Shown: positions 47,982 through 56,884 of the stretch, one piece after another
Layout: every line of letters begins with the position of its first letter
Position numbering within the stretch: the stretch's first letter is position 1
NCBI RefSeq assembly: GCF_000830505.1
Contig: NZ_JXOK01000037.1
Location: 62,001-126,000 of the forward strand
Origin: Vibrio mytili
GTDB taxonomy: Bacteria; Pseudomonadota; Gammaproteobacteria; Enterobacterales; Vibrionaceae
Length of the DNA stretch: 64,000 nucleotides
Direction: 5' to 3'
Notes under the pieces: generated by a model
Seen by the model: the letters and a program-made list of their open reading frames with translations, nothing else
Told to the model about the DNA's origin: nothing
Databases searched by the model: none
Position numbers and translations under genes: made by a program

Positions 47982-48386
47982 ATGAGACTTGCTCATAAGC
48001 GTAAAGTGCAAATGAAATTGCAAAAACGCATTAAAGCGACAGTGGCAAACATTGCTGAAGTACACAAATCAGCGAAGCCTGTTGTTGAAAAAGCGGCAGC
48101 AGCTTCTGTTGTAGAGAAAACTGTTGCGGAGAAAGTGGTAGCTGAGAAGAAAGTTGCTGCAGCAAAAACTGTTGACGTAGCGTTGACCCCGAAGCAGCAA
48201 CAAGTGCTAGACATCGTTTTAGCTAATGCAGAAGGTATTAATCCTAAAGGTATTGGTTTAGCTGCGGGTCAAGAAGATGCCAAAGCTGCGTCTTGGGCGA
48301 CGGGTGCACTGAAGAAGCTTCTTGAAGAAAACCTAGTTCAAAAAGAGCAATTAGCAGGTAATAAAGTTATTTATAAAGCCGTTTAA
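47982..48386 (+). CDS. Small basic protein with Ala/Lys/Val-rich linker and winged-helix-like C-terminus
   Basis: A 134-aa protein. Residues 1-20 are basic (MRLAHKRKVQMKLQKR), 28-62 are a low-complexity run of K, V, A and E, and 66-134 look like a winged helix (LTPKQQQVLDIVLANAEGI ... GALKKLLEENLVQKEQLAG). ATG at 47982 follows CTGGAG; an inner ATG at 48012 would remove the basic start. The layout suggests a small nucleic-acid-binding protein. I do not recognise a named family. Confidence 0.7.
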   Translation: MRLAHKRKVQMKLQKRIKATVANIAEVHKSAKPVVEKAAAASVVEKTVAEKVVAEKKVAAAKTVDVALTPKQQQVLDIVLANAEGINPKGIGLAAGQEDAKAASWATGALKKLLEENLVQKEQLAGNKVIYKAV

Positions 48387-48410
48387 TCACTGCTTAGATG
48401 CTTTTTTGTA

Positions 48411-48444
48411 AAAAATACCTCGAATTATTTCGGGGTATTTTTTT
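48411..48444 (+). terminator. Terminator after the winged-helix-like gene
   Basis: AAATACCTCG / CGGGGTATTT with an 8-nt loop and a T run. Confidence 0.85.
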
Positions 48445-48912
48445 GCTTATTGCTTTTCATCACTTAATAAAGTGTAACGGAATCGGCACGGTCTTTGTCA
48501 CATTTCGTTAAATATTGTGTAAATTTATCATAAGAATAATACGTACGTAGTTTCCCGATCAAAGTCATATTCGCTATTTTTAATTCATTAATATTATTCG
48601 TTTAATTTATTCTTGGGTGAAAATCTTACGTATTAATACTTAATACTATTGTCTAAAACGTGTATCGCGGTCAAGTGATGTTGCGTGTTCCTCCCCATAT
48701 CTAATTCAACAATCTTGTTACATCTTTAGTTCCAAGTTACTTCGAGTTTTCACAATGGCCTGATCCGATATTGTTCTTTTCACACTAGGGTGGCGGTGGT
48801 GTTTTGTGAGCTCTGGTTGTAATTCGAATCCCCTTAGCATGGATAACCGCTAACAATCTTGGAAATTTATAACCTTGTAAACTTAAAACCTTGTAAACAA
48901 AGGACGTGAACG
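48445..48912. other. Region upstream of the TRAP operon
   Basis: About 470 bp without a coding frame. TCACA ... TGTGA (48779-48809) could form a loose dyad, but I cannot assign a regulator. The ribosome site AAAGGACGTGAACG precedes dctP. The promoter is not evident. Confidence 0.4.
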
Positions 48913-50001
48913 ATGAGTTTAATCCAGAAATCTTTGAAACGAGTGCTTAAATCAACAGCAATCATTGTAGCAATGGCTTTTGTTGCTACCTCTGCTAACG
49001 CTGCAGAAAAAGTCTACCGTTTGAAGCTCGCAGAAACATGGGGGCCAAACTTCCCCATTTTTGGTGATGCAACAAAGAACATGGCGAAAATGGCAGAGGA
49101 AATGTCAAACGGTCGTCTACAAATCCGCATTGATTCAGCCAACAAACATAAAGCGCCGTTTGGTGTTTTTGATATGGTCAAATCGGGTCAATATGACCTC
49201 GGACACTCAGCATCCTATTACTGGAAAGGAAAGGTACCAAATACGCTTTACTTTACCTCAATGCCTTTCGGCATGCTGCCGACTGAGCAGTACGCTTGGT
49301 TTTACTACGGCGGTGGTATGGAGTTGATGGAAAAGGTTTATTCGCCACACAATATGTTGTCTTTCCCGGGCGGTAATACAGATACACAGATGGGAGGCTG
49401 GTTCCAGAAGGAAATTAAGTCGTTGGATGATCTTCAAGGCTTAAAAATGCGTATTCCAGGGTTTGCTGGAGAAATCCTCGCTGAATTAGGGGCGAAGCCA
49501 ACCAATATTGCACCGGGTGAGCTTTATACTTCACTAGAACGACGTACGATCGACGCGCTGGAGTGGGTAGGGCCTTCACTGGACCTACGTATGGGTTTTC
49601 ATAAAATTGCACCGTACTACTACACTGGTTGGCATGAGCCGGCAACCGAGCTTCAGTTCTTAGTTAATAAACGTACTTGGAGCCGCTTGCCCGATGATCT
49701 TAAAGCAATTCTACAGGTTGCCATGAAAACCGCTGCTTACGATATGTATACACAATCTAAGCACGAGAGTGGTAAGAACTGGGCATCGATTAAGTCTGAG
49801 TATCCAGATGTGGAAGTGAAAGATTTTCCTGTAGAAGTCATGGCTGCGATGCGTTCGGCCAACGATAAGTTACTCAAAGAGCATGCAGAGCAAGATGCTT
49901 TGGCAAAAGAAATCCAAGAGTCTCAAGCTAACTACATGAAACAAGTTCGCCCTTGGACGGACATCTCACATCGAGCCTATCTGAACAGCCAAGCTCAGTA
50001 A
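48913..50001 (+). CDS. dctP: TRAP transporter solute-binding protein (DctP/TakP type)
   Basis: A 362-aa periplasmic receptor with signal peptide cut after SANA (residue 30). The substrate segment ALEWVGPSLDLRMGFHKIAPYYYTGWHEP (near 215-245) resembles TakP, which binds 2-oxo acids, more than the C4-dicarboxylate receptors. The likely ligand is therefore a 2-oxo or hydroxy acid; this is inference. It is followed by a strong hairpin, then the two membrane subunits and a sensor pair. Confidence 0.9.
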   Translation: MSLIQKSLKRVLKSTAIIVAMAFVATSANAAEKVYRLKLAETWGPNFPIFGDATKNMAKMAEEMSNGRLQIRIDSANKHKAPFGVFDMVKSGQYDLGHSASYYWKGKVPNTLYFTSMPFGMLPTEQYAWFYYGGGMELMEKVYSPHNMLSFPGGNTDTQMGGWFQKEIKSLDDLQGLKMRIPGFAGEILAELGAKPTNIAPGELYTSLERRTIDALEWVGPSLDLRMGFHKIAPYYYTGWHEPATELQFLVNKRTWSRLPDDLKAILQVAMKTAAYDMYTQSKHESGKNWASIKSEYPDVEVKDFPVEVMAAMRSANDKLLKEHAEQDALAKEIQESQANYMKQVRPWTDISHRAYLNSQAQ

Positions 50002-50011
50002 TACCCTCGTT

Positions 50012-50042
50012 CACGAACCAAGCTTGCATAGCTTGGTTCGTG
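50012..50042 (+). other. Strong intercistronic hairpin between dctP and dctQ
   Basis: CACGAACCAAGC / GCTTGGTTCGTG, a 12-bp perfect stem with a 7-nt loop and no T run. Such hairpins protect the message of the abundant binding protein, giving more DctP than membrane subunits. Confidence 0.75.
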
Positions 50043-50121
50043 CAACAAGTTCAAGAATAAATTTGATAATCCAAGCTCTGCAATATGGTGGAGTTTAATC
50101 AGACGTTCCATGGAGTCAGGA

Positions 50122-50661
50122 ATGAGAAGTCTTGTTTATATCGAACGAATATTTAATCGTTTCAGTGATTTCCTAGGATGGTTGTCTAGCATCCTATTTA
50201 TATTGTTGCTGATGAACGTAGTTTATGACGTCGTTATGCGTTACGTATTCAATGATGTCTCGATAGCGTTTCAAGAAATGGAATGGCACTTGTTTTCCGC
50301 CGTCTTTTTACTTGGTGTGCCTTACGCCATTAAGTCTGGCGGCCATGTTCGCGTCGATATTTTTTATGAACGTCTTTCTTACAAAGCCCAGTCCATCATC
50401 GACATAATAGGCACTCTCTTTTTTCTTTTTCCTTTTTGCCTTTTGGTCGCTTGGTTTGGCATCGATTTCGCCAAAGAAAGTTACGCGCTAGGAGAAACAT
50501 CCGGAGACCCTGGTGGATTACCCTATCGATGGATCATTAAAGCGATGATCCCGTTGTCGTTCTTTTTTATGGCGGTGAGTGGTATTGGCTTGCTGCTGCA
50601 TTCTATTAATAAGATTGTTAACCCTCATCTTATCTATGCCGGTAATAACGGTAAGTCATAA
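50122..50661 (+). CDS. dctQ: TRAP transporter small membrane subunit
   Basis: A 179-aa protein with four membrane helices (for example SILFILLLMNVVYDVVMRYVF and IDIIGTLFFLFPFCLLVAWFG) and the DctQ-type MEWHLFSAVFLLGVPYAI and HVRVDIFYERLS segments. I choose ATG at 50122, six bases after GGAG; ATG at 50110 lacks a site. It is encoded 9 bp before dctM. Confidence 0.93.
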   Translation: MRSLVYIERIFNRFSDFLGWLSSILFILLLMNVVYDVVMRYVFNDVSIAFQEMEWHLFSAVFLLGVPYAIKSGGHVRVDIFYERLSYKAQSIIDIIGTLFFLFPFCLLVAWFGIDFAKESYALGETSGDPGGLPYRWIIKAMIPLSFFFMAVSGIGLLLHSINKIVNPHLIYAGNNGKS

Positions 50662-50670
50662 AAGGAAGTC

Positions 50671-51958
50671 ATGATGATCGGTATAGTAATGTTTTTTGTT
50701 GCGCTATTTGCGTTGCTGCTTGGCTTCCCTGTTGCGTTTACGTTTGGTGGTATTGCCTGATTTTTGGTGTTTGGGCAGAAGGTATTGAAATGTTTGCATT
50801 TATGCCTTATCGAATTCAGTCCATTATGGAAAATACGGTTTTAATGGCCGTACCGTTATTTGTTTTCATGGGACTGGTGTTACAAAAAACCAAACTTGCA
50901 GAGCAGTTGCTTGAATCGATGGGGCGGTTGTTTGGCGGTGTCCGTGGTGGAATCGCTATCTCTACCGTGTTAGTGGGGGCACTGCTTGCGGCCTCAACGG
51001 GTGTTGTTGGGGCCTCGGTTGTTGCAATGGGATTGATCTCTCTCCCTGTTATGCTCAAGTACAATTACGATAAAGGCTTAGCATGTGGCACTATTTGTGC
51101 GTCAGGGACGTTGGGTCAAATCATACCGCCGTCGATCGTTTTGATTCTATTGGGCGATGTGCTGGGTGTGCCAGTTGGCGATTTGTTTCAAGCAGCCATC
51201 TGGCCTGGTTTGGTGCTGGTGGGTGCTTATGTGGTGTATATCTTAATTTATGCCAAGCTAAACCCTGAAGCCGCGCAGTCTATAGAGCGTGACGAAACGA
51301 TCAGCCGCAAAGAAGAAGTGCTCAGTGCCCTAAAGGCCGTTGTGCCTCCTCTTGCTTTGATCATTGTCGTTTTGGGGTCTATTTTTGCTGGGGTTGCGAC
51401 TCCGACCGAATCTGCTGCTTTGGGTGGGGCAGGTGCTATAGTATTGGCGCTTTTATATAAGCAGTTTAGTTGGTCGATGGTGTACGAGGCCTCAAAAGAA
51501 ACAGTCAAAGTCACAGCGATGGTTTTTGCTATTTTGCTTGGTGCAACAGCGTTTTCTATGGCGTTTACTTACACGGGGGGAGATTACTTAGTCGAAGAGT
51601 GGATGCTGCAGTTGCCCGGTGAAAAGTGGGGCTTCCTCATTATCACTATGTTGGTCATTCTGATTTTGGGTTTCTTTATCGACTTCGTCGAGATCTGTTT
51701 CATCATTGTGCCCATCATCGCGCCAGTTGCAGAATTGCTTGGCATTAATATGACCTGGTTTGCGATTCTGGTTGCGATGAACTTGCAGACATCGTTTTTA
51801 ACACCACCGTTTGGTTTTAGTTTGTTTTACTTGAAAGGTGTCGCTCCCTCTGGTGTAACAACACGGGATATCTATAAAGCGTGATGCCATTTATCGCAAT
51901 CCAAATCGTGGTATTAGCTTCACTGTTATTCTTCCCTGGTTTCTATGGGATGGCGTAA
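50671..51958 (+). CDS. dctM: TRAP transporter large membrane subunit (two frameshifts in the sequence)
   Basis: Sodium-driven permease subunit with about 12 membrane helices. ATG at 50671 behind AGGAAG gives MMIGIVMFFVALFALLLGFP, then a premature TGA at 50758. One added base there restores IFGVWAEGIEMFAFMPYRIQ and the main body (GASVVAMGLISLPVM, ICASGTLGQIIPPSIVLILLG, FTYTGGDYLVEEW). Near 51879 AAAGCGTGATG again lacks one base; with it the C-terminus runs KGVMPFIAIQIVVLASLLFF to TAA 51956-51958. The corrected length is 429 aa, normal for DctM. Two independent losses in one otherwise well-kept gene fit the base-deletion pattern seen across the window. Confidence 0.92.
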
Positions 51959-52097
51959 TTCAACACGTGATATCGTTTGGTTTTGTTGAAAGTACTGTGA
52001 GGTTAAAGAAGAATTTGTGAACTGAGAGTTTTTACCTTTAGAGACAAGTTGCTAATCTGCATTAGCCCTGATGAGCAGTGTTTCATGGAGTGAAAAA

Positions 52098-53462
52098 ATG
52101 CCTCTCAAAGCGAAATTAATTCTACTGACACTGATACCTTTGGTATTGGTGTCAGTCAGTATCAGCTGGATTTCTATCTATCAAGCCAAAACACTTGGTC
52201 AAAAAGAAGTAGACATTTTTCAGCAAAATCTTATTCATTCAAAAGAAGCGGCGTTGAAAGACACCGTGGATGTCGCTTTCGATTCGATCTCCTACATCTA
52301 TAATGATCCTACTCTCGAAGAGTCTGTTGCGAAGGCTCGAGTCAAAGATATTTTAAATCGTTTATCTTACGGAACAGACGGGTATTTTTTTGCCTATGAT
52401 AAGCAGGGCACAAACCTCGTCCATCCTGTTCAACCTGAACTCGTCGGTCAAAACCTTATCGGTCTACAAGATGAAAATGGGGATTGGTTGATTGAAGCCT
52501 TGTTATATCAAGCTCAAACTGGGGGAGGGTTTCATCAATATCTATGGAAAAAACCGTCGACAGGTGAGGTGGTTCCTAAACTCAGCTATGCGGCTTGGTT
52601 GGAGAAATGGGAATGGATGGTTGGTACTGGGCTGTATATAGAGGATGTAAGCCAAGAAGTGGCAAACATGCGCGCTGCGGTGAATCAAAACATTGAAACC
52701 ACTTTCTTTTCCGTGGTGGTGATTTTAGTGGTCACTGTGGCGGTGATTATCGTTTTTACGTTAGCAATTAATCTTCATGAACACCGCCTCGCAGACCGAA
52801 ACCTTAAAGAACTGGCTTATAAAACGGTCATGTTTCAAGAAGATGAGAAAAAACATCTCGCGCGGGAGTTGCATGACGGTATCAATCAACTACTGGTATC
52901 AAGCAAATGCCATCTAGAGTTGATGAATCACCGTTTAGAAGATCAGAACCTTCGATCCCACTTGGATAAATCACAACGGTCATTAATGACTGCGATTAAT
53001 GAGGTTAGGCACATTTCTCATCAATTACGTCCAAGTGCATTGGATGATATAGGTCTAGAGGCGGCGCTAGCAACGTTACTCCAAGATTTTCACTCTCATT
53101 CGGGGATTGATATTGATAGTCACCTTGATGCGCAAGGCGAAAAACTTACTTCAGAAGTGTCCACCACGTTATATCGAGTTGCACAGGAATCTTTAAATAA
53201 TATTGAAAAGCATGCAAGCGCTCATAAAGTAACGATTATTTTGCAAAAAATGGGCAATATGCTGCAATTATTGATACGAGATGATGGTGTGGGCTTTGCT
53301 GCAAATCAATCAACCCATCGTCAAGGTATCGGGTTACGTAATATGCAGGAACGGGTTGAATTTATCGGTGGGGAATTTGAGATAATGAGCGAAGCTGGCT
53401 TGGGCACCGAAATTACTGTGCTATTGAATTTGGAAGAGTTAACGTATGGAACAGCCAATTAA
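52098..53462 (+). CDS. Sensor histidine kinase with Cache domain (NarX/UhpB-type core)
   Basis: A 454-aa inner-membrane kinase. TM1 is near residues 6-28; the periplasmic single-Cache (sCache_2) domain contains YGTDGYFFAYDKQGTNLVHP and WMVGTGLYIEDV; TM2 is near 205-225. The cytoplasmic HisKA_3 helix has ELHDGINQLLVSSK with the phospho-His near residue 260, and the ATPase has DDGVGFA and GIGLRNMQERV. I choose ATG at 52098, behind GGAGTGAAAA; ATG at 52071 has no site. sCache_2 domains bind small organic acids, which fits the TRAP transporter directly upstream. Confidence 0.92.
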   Translation: MPLKAKLILLTLIPLVLVSVSISWISIYQAKTLGQKEVDIFQQNLIHSKEAALKDTVDVAFDSISYIYNDPTLEESVAKARVKDILNRLSYGTDGYFFAYDKQGTNLVHPVQPELVGQNLIGLQDENGDWLIEALLYQAQTGGGFHQYLWKKPSTGEVVPKLSYAAWLEKWEWMVGTGLYIEDVSQEVANMRAAVNQNIETTFFSVVVILVVTVAVIIVFTLAINLHEHRLADRNLKELAYKTVMFQEDEKKHLARELHDGINQLLVSSKCHLELMNHRLEDQNLRSHLDKSQRSLMTAINEVRHISHQLRPSALDDIGLEAALATLLQDFHSHSGIDIDSHLDAQGEKLTSEVSTTLYRVAQESLNNIEKHASAHKVTIILQKMGNMLQLLIRDDGVGFAANQSTHRQGIGLRNMQERVEFIGGEFEIMSEAGLGTEITVLLNLEELTYGTAN

Positions 53463-54081
53463 TATTGTCATTGTCGATGATCATCAGGTGGTGTTAGATG
53501 GTTTTACGGCACGTCTAGAATTGGAGCCCGGTATTGAGGTGGTTGGTACCGCCAGTAATGGACTAGAAGCGATTGAAGTAGTAAAGCTGCTGCGGCCGGA
53601 CGTGATTTTGATGGACATTAGCATGCCCATAATGAACGGTATAGAAGCCACTGGGGTGATCAAAGAAGCAATGCCAGACAGCAAAATCCTCATGTTGACC
53701 ATGCATGATAACCGAGAATATATCATGAAAGTGATGCAGGCGGGGGCGATGGGGTACATGCTAAAAGAAATTTCTGCTGAAAAAATGGTCCAAGCGATCA
53801 AAACCGTCAATCAAGGCTCGACCTACTTTTGTGAATCCGTCACACAGACGTTATTTACGCAGGAAGTCATTCCGGCTAGCCAAAAACCTAACCCTTTAAG
53901 CCGCAGAGAAGAGGCAGTGTTAAAGTTGGTTGCTCAGGGACACAGTAGTAAAAAAATCGCCACGTTATTGAACATCAGTTACCGAACAGTAGAAACGCAT
54001 CGCCATAACATCAAACATAAACTCGATTTGCACTCTACCGCTGAGTTGGCGAAATACGCATTTGAAACAGGACTAACTTAG
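53446..54081 (+). CDS. NarL-type response regulator
   Basis: A 211-aa regulator. The receiver domain has VDDHQVVLDGF at residues 9-19 and the phospho-Asp in VILMDISMPIMNG near 57. The LuxR-type DNA-binding domain is PLSRREEAVLKLVAQGHSSKKIA...YRTVETHRHNIKHKL (about 147-195). It overlaps the kinase gene by 17 bp, so they are a pair. The TRAP genes are the natural target. Confidence 0.94.
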   Translation: MEQPINIVIVDDHQVVLDGFTARLELEPGIEVVGTASNGLEAIEVVKLLRPDVILMDISMPIMNGIEATGVIKEAMPDSKILMLTMHDNREYIMKVMQAGAMGYMLKEISAEKMVQAIKTVNQGSTYFCESVTQTLFTQEVIPASQKPNPLSRREEAVLKLVAQGHSSKKIATLLNISYRTVETHRHNIKHKLDLHSTAELAKYAFETGLT

Positions 54082-54109
54082 CAGCGTGGCGGAGTTCATC
54101 GTGGGATGA

Positions 54110-54130
54110 GTGCTCGCTAAAAACGAGCAC
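54110..54130. other. Hairpin between converging genes
   Basis: GTGCTCG / CGAGCAC with a 7-nt loop, no long T run on either side; perhaps a weak terminator between the regulator and the MarR gene. Confidence 0.4.
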
Positions 54131-54150
54131 GTGTAAGTGGCTAACGCATA

Positions 54151-54648
54151 TTACTGTGCTTTGTACTCGGTCTGGGTAATGCTTCCTAGTTCTAGCATTG
54201 GAGCAACGTCTATATCTTCAGCGTTCATCATTGCTGAAATACGCTGTACTGAAGACAACAGCAAAGTTTGTTCCCATTCTTCCAGTTTTTGGTAGCGATT
54301 AATGAAGTGTTCCTGTAACGGAGTTGGCGCTTGTCTTAACGCCTCCTGTCCCTTAGCAGTCAGTACCGCATGGACTTTGCGTTTGTCTTGTACACTACGT
54401 TGACGCTCAACGAACTGGCCTCGTTCTAGCCTGTCCAGTATGGTCGTCGCTGTTGCTTGGCTCATATTAGTATGGCTAGATAATTGCTTTATCGTCACGT
54501 TATCTAACTCATTGATGGCTTGCATCAAAATCAATTGTGGGCCGGTCAAGCCAGACTCTTTGCTTAGTTTTTTTGAGTGTAAATCAATAGCGCGGATGAT
54601 CTGACGAATCGAGACCAATACTTCTTCGTACTTTTCCAATTTTTTCAT
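54151..54648 (-). CDS. MarR-family transcriptional regulator
   Basis: A 165-aa winged-helix regulator. The DNA-binding core reads LTGPQLILMQAINELDNVTIKQLS followed by NMSQATATTILDRLERGQFVER (about 33-84) and the wing DKRKVHAVLTAKG. It is divergent from the BCCT carrier gene 443 bp away, so it may control that gene and itself. The effector is unknown. Confidence 0.9.
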   Translation of the reverse strand: MKKLEKYEEVLVSIRQIIRAIDLHSKKLSKESGLTGPQLILMQAINELDNVTIKQLSSHTNMSQATATTILDRLERGQFVERQRSVQDKRKVHAVLTAKGQEALRQAPTPLQEHFINRYQKLEEWEQTLLLSSVQRISAMMNAEDIDVAPMLELGSITQTEYKAQ

Positions 54649-55091
54649 CCAGTCTGTGTGAATATTTAACGAGCCGACACTAACTTAAAAGTACGTCTAT
54701 TTAAAGAGATCCAATAAAAAATTATCTCAATAATATTCATTTTTTCTTCTACTGATAAGTCAGCACGATACCAAACCTACCGATTAACAAATCAACCCGA
54801 TTTATTTGGGTTCTCTTCAATCGCAAAAAGCTCTAAAACCGATAGTGAAAACGATAAATTTATTATAGCAGTAATTATTTGTGGTCTAACTAATTGAAAA
54901 GCTAGGTGCTACCTCTCTTTGCCAAAAATCTTTGATAATCATGTGGTAAATTTGGCTTTTTTGTCGGTTTTTATAGACAAAATCAATATGGGTGTTAGGA
55001 TCTTGCGCCGTCATGGAATGTAAATCGCATCGTGTTCGAATGATTTTTTATAGTTGGATGCGAAATGAGTACAGAGAAATAGAGAGGAACG
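54649..55091. other. Intergenic region between the MarR and BCCT genes
   Basis: AT-rich, about 440 bp, no coding frame. A MarR operator is likely here, but I find no strong palindrome to name. GAGAGGAACG is the ribosome site of the BCCT gene. Confidence 0.4.
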
Positions 55092-56665
55092 ATGACAAAG
55101 GGTATAGATAAGTACAGTATCGATAGTACCGACTATACAGTGGGGCAAGATAATGTGCAGAAATGGGGATTTGATGTTCATAACCCTGTGTTTGGTATTA
55201 GTGCAGGTTTAATCGCACTATTTTTGGTCGCAGCATTAGTTTTAGACGCTCACACTGCTAAAACAGTACTTGATGGGCTAAAGTGGAAAATCATCGGCTC
55301 ATTCGATTGGTTGTTCATTATTTCAGGTAATATTTTCGTTATTTTCTGCTTTGCGTTGATCTTGTCGCCTCTGGGTAAGATCCGGCTCGGTGGCAAAGAT
55401 GCGGTAGCCGACTATTCTTTTATGTCTTGGCTGGCAATGCTATTTGCAGCCGGTATGGGTATCGGTTTGATGTTCTGGAGTGTTGCAGAGCCGGTCGCTT
55501 ACTTTACAGGCTGGTATGAAACGCCGCTTGGTGTCGAAGCAAACACGCCTGAAGCAGCAAGACTGGCATTGGGCGCGACGATGTTCCACTGGGGACTTCA
55601 TCCATGGGCGATTTACGGCGTTGTTGCACTTTCCTTAGCATTTTTTGCCTACAACAAAGGCCTGCCACTTTCAATGCGTTCTATTTTCTACCCGCTGTTG
55701 GGTGATCGTGCTTGGGGCTGGGCTGGCCATATTGTTGATATTCTTGCTGTGCTTGCCACATTGTTTGGATTGGCGACGTCACTGGGTTTAGGCGCACAAC
55801 AAGCAGCGAGTGGTATTCATCATGTATTCGGTGTTGATGCAGGTATTGGTTTACAGATCGTTGTTATTACGGTCGTTACGTTACTTGCAGTTGTTTCGGT
55901 TGTCCGTGGTATTGATGGTGGTGTGAAAGTTATCAGTAACATCAACATGCTGGTAGCTTTCTTGTTACTTGTTCTCGTCGGTTTGATTGGCTGGGCAGCG
56001 AGCTTAGGATCGATTCCAACGACACTCATGGCTTATGTTGAAAACATCATCCCTCTGAGCAATCCGTTTGGTCGTACTGATGAAGCGTGGTTTCAAGGTT
56101 GGACTGTGTTCTATTGGGCTTGGTGGATTTCATGGTCACCATTTGTAGGCATGTTTATCGCCCGTGTTTCTCGTGGCCGTACCGTACGTGAATTCATTAC
56201 CGCTGTTCTGCTTGTTCCAACGTTTGTAACAGTGATTTGGATGTCAGTATTTGGTGGATTGGCAATAGAGCAGGTCGTCGATAAAGTAGGAATACTGGGT
56301 GAGAATGGCTTAACTGATGTTTCGTTGGCTATGTTCCAAATGTTTGATGCGCTCCCATTCGGTAACATACTGTCAATCATAGCGATTGTACTGGTATTGG
56401 TGTTCTTTATCACGTCATCAGACTCTGGCTCTTTGGTTATCGATAGTATTACTGCTGGTGGTAAGGTTGATGCACCTGTGCCGCAACGCATTTTCTGGGC
56501 GTTCATGGAAGGGGCTATCGCAGTTGCTCTGCTGTGGATTGGTGGTTCAGAAGCGGTTCAGGCACTCCAGCTGGAGCGATTTCAACCGCATTGCCGTTTA
56601 CTATTATCCTGCTTGCTATGTGTGTCAGCTTAATAATGGGTATGAAAACAGAACGCGACTACTAA
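55092..56665 (+). CDS. BCCT-family carrier for betaine-type osmolytes (frameshift in the sequence)
   Basis: A sodium- or proton-coupled carrier for glycine betaine, choline, carnitine or DMSP. Twelve membrane helices are expected. The family signature WTVFYWAWWISWSPFVGMFIARV lies near residues 337-359 and the glycine-rich GMGIGLMFWSVAEP near 117. The frame is lost at 56570 (CTCCAGCTGG). One added G restores QAGAISTALPFTIILLAMCV and MKTERDY to TAA 56663-56665, for 524 aa. As written the last helix is scrambled; I take this as a base-call loss. A terminator follows. Confidence 0.93.
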
Positions 56666-56697
56666 AGTGTAAAGTAGCTTATCTAACAGCGAGTTAT

Positions 56698-56725
56698 CAA
56701 GCCAGCATAATGCTGGCTTTTTTTT
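56698..56725 (+). terminator. Terminator of the BCCT gene
   Basis: AAGCCAGCA / TGCTGGCTT with a 3-nt loop and seven or eight T. Confidence 0.92.
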
Positions 56726-56884
56726 GTGCTATCTTTCTGACGATCGACAAAAAAATGGCACGTAAAAGTATCTATTTTACAAAGAGTTAGTGATAGGTGT
56801 TGGTGGTTAAAATTTGGTGGATATCTGTAGGAAAGCGTGTAATATCTCCGCACCTTAATAGTTGTCTAAATTCAAGTTCATCTA

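Noticed and set aside
48480..48505. Sigma-54 promoter before dctP
   Set aside because: CGGCACGGTCTTTGTC has a GG but lacks the GC of the -12 element, and the regulator is NarL-type, not an NtrC-type activator.
56386..56790. A separate small protein overlapping the end of the BCCT gene
   Set aside because: It runs in another frame through conserved BCCT coding sequence and the terminator hairpin, and is open only because the frame is displaced near 56570.
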